From NCBI GenBank assembly GCA_007116445.1, contig SKIM01000231.1, forward strand, positions 1 through 5,567: a DNA stretch of 5,567 nucleotides, read 5' to 3'. Position 1 is the stretch's first letter. The number at the start of each line of letters is the position of its first letter. Both the position numbers and the translations under genes were made by a program. Of this stretch, positions 1 through 4,690 are shown one piece after another. Source of the DNA: Natronohydrobacter sp. (GTDB lineage Bacteria; Pseudomonadota; Alphaproteobacteria; Rhodobacterales; Rhodobacteraceae). The notes under the pieces were generated by a model. That model was not told the origin of the DNA. It made no database searches and worked only from the letters and a program-made list of their open reading frames with translations.

Positions 1-276
1 GAGCCGACCACCGGGCTGCATTTCGAGGATGTGCGCAAGCTTCTGGAAGTGCTGCATGAATTGGTCGATCAGGGCAATACGGTTGTCGTGATCGAGCACA
101 ATCTGGATGTGGTGAAAACTGCGGACTGGATCATTGACATCGGCCCTGAAGGCGGCGATGGTGGCGGGCAGATCGTCGCTGTTGGTACGCCCGAGAAAGT
201 GGCCGCCGTCGAGGCCAGCCATACCGGGCGCTATCTGGCGCCGCTTCTGAAGCCGCGCCGGGTCGCTGCGGAATAG
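1..276 (+). CDS. uvrA: UvrA, excinuclease ABC subunit A (C-terminal 91 residues, 5' end outside window)
   Basis: UvrA is the DNA-damage-scanning ATPase of nucleotide excision repair; it loads UvrB onto lesions in the cytoplasm. The first visible residues, EPTTGLH, are the end of the Walker B/D-loop stretch of the second ABC ATPase domain, so the catalytic glutamate is the first residue in the window. The H-loop follows as VVVIEHNLDVVKTADWIIDI (His at visible residue 33), then the typical UvrA tail with GPEGGDGGG and a TGRYLAPLL ending. The reading frame is open from base 1 to the TAG at 274-276, so the gene starts well upstream of the window. It converges with the small leftward membrane-protein gene, with 12 bp between the two stop codons. 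The identity is secure because this tail is highly conserved; nothing looks damaged. Confidence 0.96.
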   Translation, partial: EPTTGLHFEDVRKLLEVLHELVDQGNTVVVIEHNLDVVKTADWIIDIGPEGGDGGGQIVAVGTPEKVAAVEASHTGRYLAPLLKPRRVAAE

Positions 277-277
277 C

Positions 278-299
278 AGCGGGCTTTCTCAGTCCCGCT
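278..299. terminator. Weak candidate hairpin between convergent genes
   Basis: AGCGGG at 278-283 pairs with CCCGCT at 294-299 around a 10-base loop, exactly where uvrA and the leftward small gene converge. A hairpin here could serve either strand. No T-run follows on either strand and the stem is only 6 bp, so it is not a convincing intrinsic terminator. The right arm also lies inside the last codons of the leftward gene. Confidence 0.2.
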
Positions 300-483
300 C
301 GTCTTGGCTGTTCATCAGCAGCACAGCGCCATATGCACCGGGAAACACACAAGGAAGCAAGCCCCAGAACGAAACTGTGCCCGTGCCCCAGGCCCGGTCT
401 CCGATAATCAGGCCCAGATAGGCGAAGGTCAGAAACAGTCCCGCCAGAATGAAACCGATTGAGAAGCGTGTATGCGACGTCAT
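289..483 (-). CDS. Small two-helix membrane protein, unknown function (64 aa)
   Basis: I do not recognise this protein. It has two hydrophobic stretches, about residues 8-27 (FSIGFILAGLFLTFAYLGLI) and 36-57, separated by a short polar turn around GDRAWGTG. It ends in a charged tail, SQDERD. There is no obvious cleavable signal peptide, so it is probably an integral inner-membrane protein with a short loop. It starts 10 bp after the accC stop codon on the same strand, which suggests it is the last gene of the accB-accC transcript. The ribosome site is poor (AGAGG only two bases from the ATG), so translation may depend on coupling to accC. Support for a real gene is its position, its clean two-helix pattern and its ending just before the uvrA stop. 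It has no known link to acetyl-CoA carboxylase. Confidence 0.6.
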   Translation of the reverse strand: MTSHTRFSIGFILAGLFLTFAYLGLIIGDRAWGTGTVSFWGLLPCVFPGAYGAVLLMNSQDERD

Positions 484-493
484 GGCCTCTGGC

Positions 494-1843
494 TCAGTCT
501 GCCAATTCTTGCGCTAGGAACTTTTCCAGCCAGTGGATGTCGTAATCCCCGGTCAGCACATCGGGCTCATTGAGGAGCGCGCGGAAGAGCGGCACGGAAC
601 TGTCCACCCCGTCGATGATCAACTCGCCCAGAGCGCGGTGCAGACGGGCCAGCGCCTCATGGCGGTCGCGGCCATGCACGATGAGTTTTGCGATCAGGCT
701 GTCGTAATAGGGCGGGATCGTGTAGCCGGAATAAAGCGCGCTATCCATCCTCACCCCGAGGCCGCCCGGCGCGTGATAGGTCGCGACTGTCCCGGGGCAG
801 GGCGTGAAATTCGGCAGGCGCTCGGCATTGATGCGCACTTCGATGGCATGGCCGTTCAGGTGCAGATCGTCCTGTCTGAAGGAGAGCGGCAGCCCGGCGG
901 CCACGCGGATCTGCTCGCGCACCAGATCGACGCCGAAAATCGCCTCAGTGACCGGATGCTCGACTTGTAGGCGGGTGTTCATCTCAATGAAATAGAACTC
1001 GCCATTCTCGTAGAGAAATTCGATCGTGCCCGCGCCGCGATAGCCGATGCGCGCGACGGCTTCGGCGCAGGTCTGGCCGATCCGGGCGCGGGTGGCCGCG
1101 TCGATGGCAGGGCCGGGGGCTTCCTCAAGCACCTTCTGGTGGCGGCGTTGCAGCGAACAATCGCGCTCGCCCAGATGCACGGCGCCGCCTTTGCCATCTC
1201 CGAAGACCTGAATTTCGATATGACGCGGCTGGCCGAGATATTTCTCGATATAGACCTCATCATTGCCGAAAGCGGCTTTGCCCTCGGCCCGCGCCGTGCG
1301 AAAGGCGGTTTCCAGGTCTTCGGCGCTGCGCGCGAGTTTCATGCCGCGCCCGCCACCGCCCGCAGTGGCCTTGATGATCACGGGAAAGCCGATATCCTCG
1401 GCCACGCGCTGGGCCGTCGCGTAATCCGGAACGCCCCCGTCAGAGCCTGGCACGCAGGGCACACCGAGCGCCTTCATGGTGTCCTTGGCGGTGATCTTGT
1501 CGCCCATCAGGCGGATATGCTCGGCAGATGGGCCGATAAAGGTGATGCCGTGATCTTCGACCACCTGCACGAAAGCCGCGTTTTCGGACAGGAACCCATA
1601 GCCCGGATGGATCGCATCCGCGCCCGAAATCTCGCAGGCGGAAATGATTGACGGGACATGAAGATAGCTCTGGCCTGATGATGGCGGGCCGATGCAGATC
1701 GCTTCATCGGCCATGCGCACATGCATGGCGTCTGAATCCGCGGTCGAGTGCACGGCGACGGAACCGATGCCCATCTCGCGGCAAGCGCGGATGACGCGCA
1801 GCGCGATTTCCCCGCGATTGGCTATCAGGATTTTCTTGAACAT
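494..1843 (-). CDS. accC: Biotin carboxylase subunit of acetyl-CoA carboxylase
   Basis: AccC carries out the ATP- and bicarbonate-dependent carboxylation of biotin attached to AccB, the first half-reaction of acetyl-CoA carboxylase in fatty-acid synthesis (cytoplasm). The protein is full length at 449 aa. The N-terminal domain starts MFKKILIANRGEIALRVIRA. The ATP-grasp domain spans about residues 115-330, with Lys116, Lys158, the glycine-rich loop AGGGGRGMK (161-169), His208 in RHIEIQVFGDG, and Lys237 in SLQRRHQKVLEEAPGP. The metal and catalytic residues are Glu275, Glu287, Asn289 and Arg291 in EMNTRLQVEHPVTE, with Arg337 in EVRINAE. These match the E. coli enzyme's active-site set shifted by one or none. 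The C-terminal domain carries YYDSLIAKLIVHGRDR. It lies 10 bp downstream of accB; TAAGG overlapping the accB stop can serve as its ribosome site. No sign of damage. Confidence 0.98.
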   Translation of the reverse strand: MFKKILIANRGEIALRVIRACREMGIGSVAVHSTADSDAMHVRMADEAICIGPPSSGQSYLHVPSIISACEISGADAIHPGYGFLSENAAFVQVVEDHGITFIGPSAEHIRLMGDKITAKDTMKALGVPCVPGSDGGVPDYATAQRVAEDIGFPVIIKATAGGGGRGMKLARSAEDLETAFRTARAEGKAAFGNDEVYIEKYLGQPRHIEIQVFGDGKGGAVHLGERDCSLQRRHQKVLEEAPGPAIDAATRARIGQTCAEAVARIGYRGAGTIEFLYENGEFYFIEMNTRLQVEHPVTEAIFGVDLVREQIRVAAGLPLSFRQDDLHLNGHAIEVRINAERLPNFTPCPGTVATYHAPGGLGVRMDSALYSGYTIPPYYDSLIAKLIVHGRDRHEALARLHRALGELIIDGVDSSVPLFRALLNEPDVLTGDYDIHWLEKFLAQELAD

Positions 1844-1853
1844 GCCCTGCGCC

Positions 1854-2345
1854 TTATTCGATGATCATCAGCGGCGCGCCATATTCGACGGGGCTGCCAT
1901 CGGAGACCAGAATGCGTTTCACGATGCCTGCGCGGGGGGCGGGGATGTGGTTCATGGTCTTCATCGCCTCGATGATCATCAGCGTGTCGCCTTCCGCCAC
2001 TTGTGCGCCGACACTGACGAAGTTCGCAGCGCCCGGTTCGGCGGCCAGATAGGCTGTGCCAACCATGGGCGAGGTCACTGCGCCCGGATGCTGGGCAGGA
2101 TCGACGGGCAGAGATGGCGCGGCGGCACTGCTCTCGTCTGGCGTGCTGGCCGGCGCTTGCGGCGCAGGTGCAGCGGCAACTTGCTGAAAGACCGGCTGCG
2201 CAGTCAGCTTCGAAACCTTCACATTGAGGCTGTCATTCTCGCCGTAATCCCGCTTGACGCTCAGCTCGGACAGGTCATTCGCATTGAGAAGTTCAGCGAG
2301 CGCCTTGATGAAGGCGACATCGGCATCATTGCGGCTTTGCGTCAT
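1854..2345 (-). CDS. accB: Biotin carboxyl carrier protein of acetyl-CoA carboxylase (BCCP)
   Basis: AccB carries the biotin that shuttles carboxyl groups from AccC to the carboxyltransferase AccA/AccD. The 163-aa length is normal for the family. The N-terminal part (about 1-50) is helical and used for assembly. An Ala/Pro-rich flexible linker spans about 53-86 (for example AAAPAPQAPAS). The biotinyl domain runs from about 89 to the end, with SPMVGTAYLAAEPGA, the EAMKTMN biotinylation site (Lys129 is the biotinylated lysine) and the second half AGIVKRILVSDGSPVEYGAPL. The start is supported by GAGGA (2351-2355, minus strand) five bases before the ATG. It is the first gene of a leftward accB-accC unit with a promoter at 2410-2438. 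In many alphaproteobacteria aroQ precedes accB; here the upstream neighbour is instead a divergent regulator. Confidence 0.97.
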   Translation of the reverse strand: MTQSRNDADVAFIKALAELLNANDLSELSVKRDYGENDSLNVKVSKLTAQPVFQQVAAAPAPQAPASTPDESSAAAPSLPVDPAQHPGAVTSPMVGTAYLAAEPGAANFVSVGAQVAEGDTLMIIEAMKTMNHIPAPRAGIVKRILVSDGSPVEYGAPLMIIE

Positions 2346-2409
2346 CTCGTTCCTCGAATATTCGGAGCAGGTCTGGGCTGGGCTGATTTCACCAGCTTGT
2401 TAGCGGTGC

Positions 2410-2438
2410 CTTATACTGGACGACTGCGCGCGTGTGAA
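2410..2438 (-). promoter_or_regulatory. Probable sigma70-type promoter of accB-accC
   Basis: On the minus strand there is TTCACA (2438-2433) as -35 and TATAAG (2415-2410) as -10 with a 17-base spacer; each box matches consensus at five of six positions. The predicted start near 2403 gives a leader of about 58 bases before accB. On the plus strand the same AT-rich patch reads TATACT (2412-2417) with TTCACC (2388-2393) 18 bases upstream. A weaker rightward promoter may therefore overlap it and drive the HTH regulator through a leader of about 115 bases. Confidence 0.6.
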
Positions 2439-2464
2439 CCCGCGATTTTAACCTCGCACGTTGT

Positions 2465-2483
2465 CGTTTGCGGTCGTGAAACG
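2465..2483. promoter_or_regulatory. Candidate operator, inverted repeat CGTTT-N9-AAACG
   Basis: CGTTT at 2465-2469 and AAACG at 2479-2483 form an inverted repeat whose half-sites are 14 bases apart, in the divergent region between the accB promoter and the HTH gene. Its position and spacing would suit a dimeric HTH protein such as the divergent regulator, perhaps acting on itself. Five-base arms can occur by chance, so this is tentative. Confidence 0.25.
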
Positions 2484-2523
2484 CGTGTTCCCTGATCTGT
2501 CAATTTCTGTAAAGATCAAATGC

Positions 2524-2529
2524 AAAGGA
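2524..2529 (+). promoter_or_regulatory. Ribosome binding site that decides the start of the HTH regulator
   Basis: AAAGGA lies 8 bases before the ATG at 2538. The in-frame ATG at 2520 has only a weak AAAGA upstream and would bury this site in coding sequence. The protein from 2538 begins MPRSALTGTRIRARR, the usual opening of this regulator type. Confidence 0.7.
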
Positions 2530-2537
2530 TTGACATC

Positions 2538-3857
2538 ATGCCACGCTCTGCCTTGACAGGAACCCGTATCCGCGCCCGGCGCAATCTGCGCGGGCTCAGG
2601 CAGGCCGAACTGGCGCGCGAAGTCGGGGTTTCGGCCTCTTATCTGAACCTGATCGAACATAATCGGCGCAAGGTCGGGCCAGAGCTGCTGGCCGCGCTGG
2701 CGCAAGCGCTGGGTATTTCCACCGATGCGCTCAGCGAGGATGATGATGGCCGCCTGATCGAGGCTGCGCGTGCGGCCGCCCTGCGCTCGGGCGCGGATCT
2801 GTCCGAGCTTGAGCGGATCGACGAATTCACTGGCCGCTATCCCGGCTGGGCCAAGGTGCTCGCGGATACGCAGGGCCGGGTCGAGCGGCTGGAGCGGATC
2901 GTCGATCAGCTCAATGATCGCATGACCCATGACCCTTACATGGGCGAGGCGTTGCACGAGATCATTTCCGCGGTGACCTCGGTGCAGTCCACGGCCACAA
3001 TCCTCAATGACGCGCGCGAGATCGAGCCTGACTGGCAGGCGCGGTTTCACCACAATATCCTGCAAGACAGCGCGCGTTTGGCCGAAGGAGCCGTGGCGCT
3101 GGTCAATTATCTTGATGCCGGCAAGACCGACGAGGCCGGTCTGGCGGCCCCGCAGGAAGAGGTCGAGGCCTGGCTCGCTGCGCGCGGATTCCACTTGCCA
3201 GAGCTGGAAAGTGGCGCGATCTCGCCCGAGATGCTGGTCGCGCGGCAGGTCGAATTGTCGTCGCAAGCCTCGCGGCAGCTTGCGATCCAGTGGCTGCATC
3301 GGTTTCGGCGCGACAGTCTGGCCTTGCCGCTCGATGGCTTGGCGCAGGCGATGAAGGAGCGCGGTTTCGCGCCTGACCAGCTTGCACTGGACTTTGGTGT
3401 GCCATTTGATCAGCTGCTGCGACGGATCGCGCTTTTGCCCGCTGATATGATGGAGAAATTGTCGCTGGACCTGCCAGGGCTGGTGATCTGCGACAGTTCC
3501 GGCACGCTGATGTTCCGCCGCGCCATTGACGGCTTTGCTCTGCCACGCTTCGGTGGGGCCTGTCCGCTCTGGCCGCTTTATCAGGCGATGCTGCGCCCGG
3601 CGACGCCATTGCGCACGCCGCTGGTCACCGCCGGTCGGCTGGGGCGGCGCTTCTTGACCTATGCCTATGCAGCGCCAACAGGCCCGGTCACCTTCGAGGC
3701 GCCGGTCACGCTGCAATCGACGATGCTGATCCTTCCCGAGCCTCACCCCCCGGCAGAGCTGGGGCCGCCGCTGATGGTCGGGGCGAGTTGCCGCACCTGC
3801 GCGCGTCCCGACTGCGCGGCGCGGCGCGAGCCGTCGATCCTGATGAGCGTGGCGTGA
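2538..3857 (+). CDS. XRE-family regulator with histidine-kinase H-box-like segment and short-chain acyl-CoA regulator (ScfR-like) C-terminus
   Basis: Cytoplasmic DNA-binding regulator of 439 aa. Residues about 8-66 are an XRE helix-turn-helix (LRQAELAREVGVSASYLNLI, then ALAQALGIS). A coiled-coil-like stretch (about 110-128, GRVERLERIVDQLNDRM) leads into about 129-196, which reads like a kinase dimerisation domain: ALHEIISAVTSVQS with His140, then ARFHHNILQDSARLAEGA. From about 285 on it resembles the ScfR domain (formerly DUF2083) of RamB-type regulators: FGVPFDQLLRRI, ALPRFGGACPLWPLYQA, and a terminal C-x2-C-x4-C (Cys418, 421, 426). Relatives usually carry an IrrE-like metallopeptidase segment in the middle; I see no HExxH here. 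ScfR-type proteins control propionate, acetate and glyoxylate genes in response to acyl-CoA, so a role in short-chain carbon metabolism is likely but the ligand is inferred. It is divergent from accBC, which may be a target. The HTH and C-terminal family are confident; the H-box reading is by eye. An upstream start at 2520 (445 aa) is less likely. Confidence 0.88.
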   Translation: MPRSALTGTRIRARRNLRGLRQAELAREVGVSASYLNLIEHNRRKVGPELLAALAQALGISTDALSEDDDGRLIEAARAAALRSGADLSELERIDEFTGRYPGWAKVLADTQGRVERLERIVDQLNDRMTHDPYMGEALHEIISAVTSVQSTATILNDAREIEPDWQARFHHNILQDSARLAEGAVALVNYLDAGKTDEAGLAAPQEEVEAWLAARGFHLPELESGAISPEMLVARQVELSSQASRQLAIQWLHRFRRDSLALPLDGLAQAMKERGFAPDQLALDFGVPFDQLLRRIALLPADMMEKLSLDLPGLVICDSSGTLMFRRAIDGFALPRFGGACPLWPLYQAMLRPATPLRTPLVTAGRLGRRFLTYAYAAPTGPVTFEAPVTLQSTMLILPEPHPPAELGPPLMVGASCRTCARPDCAARREPSILMSVA

Positions 3858-3910
3858 AAGGCGCTTTGACATGCTGTCTACATGATGCATAATCGCACCC
3901 GCAGCGCCTT
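3858..3910. repeat. 8-bp inverted repeat flanking a promoter
   Basis: AAGGCGCT at 3858-3865, directly after the HTH-gene stop codon, is the exact reverse complement of AGCGCCTT at 3903-3910. The arms bracket the TTGACA/CATAAT promoter, with 37 bases between them. No T-run follows, so a terminator is unlikely; paired regulator sites or chance are the alternatives. Confidence 0.3.
3866..3893 (+). promoter_or_regulatory. Strong sigma70-type promoter for the receiver / membrane protein / sensor unit
   Basis: A perfect TTGACA (3866-3871) is followed after 16 bases by CATAAT (3888-3893, five of six). The transcript would start near 3900 and have a leader of about 120 bases before the TTG start at 4022. 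The leader contains a short GC hairpin, CCGCG-CTG-CGCGG (3945-3957), with no T-run. This suggests that the three downstream genes are expressed separately from the HTH gene even though all point the same way. Confidence 0.6.
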
Positions 3911-4008
3911 GGGAGGAGCCAGAGCGCGCTGCGAGACGGTCAAGCCGCGCTGCGCGGTGGCGGGGCCATGCCCTGCATCCGGGCCAGCGCGCTGGTCCCA
4001 ACGAAGGG

Positions 4009-4014
4009 GGGAGG
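4009..4014 (+). promoter_or_regulatory. Ribosome binding site that selects a TTG start for the receiver gene
   Basis: GGGAGG lies 7 bases before TTG at 4022, inside a purine-rich run beginning at 4003. The ATG at 3968 in the same frame has only GGCGGGG nearby and would add 18 residues (MPCIRASALVPTKGGGPA) absent from the normal receiver fold. Confidence 0.7.
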
Positions 4015-4021
4015 GCCTGCA

Positions 4022-4390
4022 TTGGGGAAACGTGTCTTGGTCATTGAGGATGAGCCCAATATCTCGGAAGCGTTGCGCTTCATCCTGCGGCGGGATGGGT
4101 GGCATGTCGATGTGTCGGCAGACGGCACGGATGCCATGGGCGCGCTGCATCGCGACCCGCCGGATTTGCTGATCCTCGATCTGATGTTGCCGGGTTTGAG
4201 CGGTTTCGAAGTGTTACGCACGCTGCGGGATGCGGCGCAGACGCGCGAACTGCCTGTGCTGATGCTGACGGCCAAGGGTCATGCTGCTGACCGGGTTGAG
4301 GCCGAGCGGCTGGGTGTGACGCGCTTCATGACCAAACCCTTCGCCAATGCCGAAGTCATTGCTGCAGTGCGCGAGATGACGCAATCATGA
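4022..4390 (+). CDS. Stand-alone CheY-like response regulator receiver (TTG start, 122 aa)
   Basis: Single receiver domain with no output domain, cytoplasmic. From the TTG at 4022 the protein begins MGKRVLVIEDEPNISEALRF, matching strand 1 of the fold right at the N-terminus. All phosphorylation residues are present: acidic pair Glu9/Asp10, phosphoacceptor Asp53 in LLILDLMLPGLSGFEVL, Thr83 in LMLTAKG and Lys105 in RFMTKPFANAEV. The chain ends at about residue 122, just after the last helix, so it must act by protein contact or phosphotransfer rather than by binding DNA itself. Its TGA overlaps the ATG of the next gene (ATGA, 4387-4390), indicating tight co-translation with the membrane protein and the transporter-like sensor beyond it. 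The likely partner is the kinase encoded by the last gene of the window. A start at ATG 3968 (140 aa) is the alternative. Function as a receiver is secure; the target is unknown. Confidence 0.93.
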   Translation: MGKRVLVIEDEPNISEALRFILRRDGWHVDVSADGTDAMGALHRDPPDLLILDLMLPGLSGFEVLRTLRDAAQTRELPVLMLTAKGHAADRVEAERLGVTRFMTKPFANAEVIAAVREMTQS

Positions 4391-4686
4391 CCCCGCCGCG
4401 CCCTTCGCAATTTCTGGCGCGCGACAGTTACCGTCTGCGGCGTCTGATGGATGCGGCGCGGCTGTTGCCGGTGCTGGGGCTGGTGCTGTTCCTGCTGCCG
4501 CTCCTGCGCGGGTCTGACACGCCTGACGCGGTCGCCACACCCGCCACGGCACAGGAAGCGGTGTTTCTGTTTCTGGTCTGGGGGGGCTTGGTGTTGGCCG
4601 CGCTGCTGATGTCGCTGGGGCTGCGTCATGCGCTGGACCTGCCCGCGCGCCGCGACGAGCCGGACGAGCCTGCCGCCGAGGAGTAA
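4387..4686 (+). CDS. Small two-helix membrane protein between receiver and transporter-type sensor (99 aa)
   Basis: I cannot assign a named family. The N-terminus is basic (SYRLRRLMDAAR). A first membrane helix spans about 25-41 (RLLPVLGLVLFLLPLL), then comes a polar loop of roughly 15-20 residues rich in Thr/Ala/Asp (SDTPDAVATPATAQ). A second helix spans about 57-79, and the tail is charged and acidic, ending DEPDEPAAEE. By the positive-inside rule both ends are probably cytoplasmic. It overlaps the receiver gene by four bases and is followed four bases later by the sensor gene, so it is translated with both. The layout, a small two-helix protein just before a sodium:solute-symporter-type protein, is like YjcH (DUF485) before the acetate permease ActP, and a similar accessory role for the sensor is possible. 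That comparison rests on size, topology and position only. Confidence 0.8.
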   Translation: MTPPRPSQFLARDSYRLRRLMDAARLLPVLGLVLFLLPLLRGSDTPDAVATPATAQEAVFLFLVWGGLVLAALLMSLGLRHALDLPARRDEPDEPAAEE

Positions 4687-4690
4687 CCGG

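Noticed and set aside
1692..2495. 267-codon plus-strand open frame over accB and the start of accC
   Set aside because: Antisense to two clearly conserved enzymes, with no family resemblance and no good ribosome site. It is a shadow of GC-rich codon usage.
2475..2503. Minus-strand TTGACA at 2503-2498 as an accB promoter
   Set aside because: No acceptable -10 box lies 16-18 bases downstream (TTTCAC, TTCACG or TCACGA), whereas the pair at 2410-2438 fits both boxes and spacing.
3968..4021. N-terminal extension of the receiver from ATG 3968
   Set aside because: The extra 18 residues are not part of the receiver fold and the ATG lacks a good ribosome site, whereas TTG 4022 has GGGAGG seven bases upstream.
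2448..4022. Long 524-codon open frame on the minus strand covering the HTH regulator gene
   Set aside because: Its translation is rich in Arg, Gln and His with no recognisable domain, and it is fully antisense to a gene with clear HTH and ScfR-like motifs. Long antisense frames are expected in GC-rich DNA.
3882..4172. 96-codon plus-strand open frame starting at an ATG in the gap after the HTH gene
   Set aside because: It begins within the predicted promoter, lacks a ribosome site, runs into the receiver gene in another frame and shows no domain.
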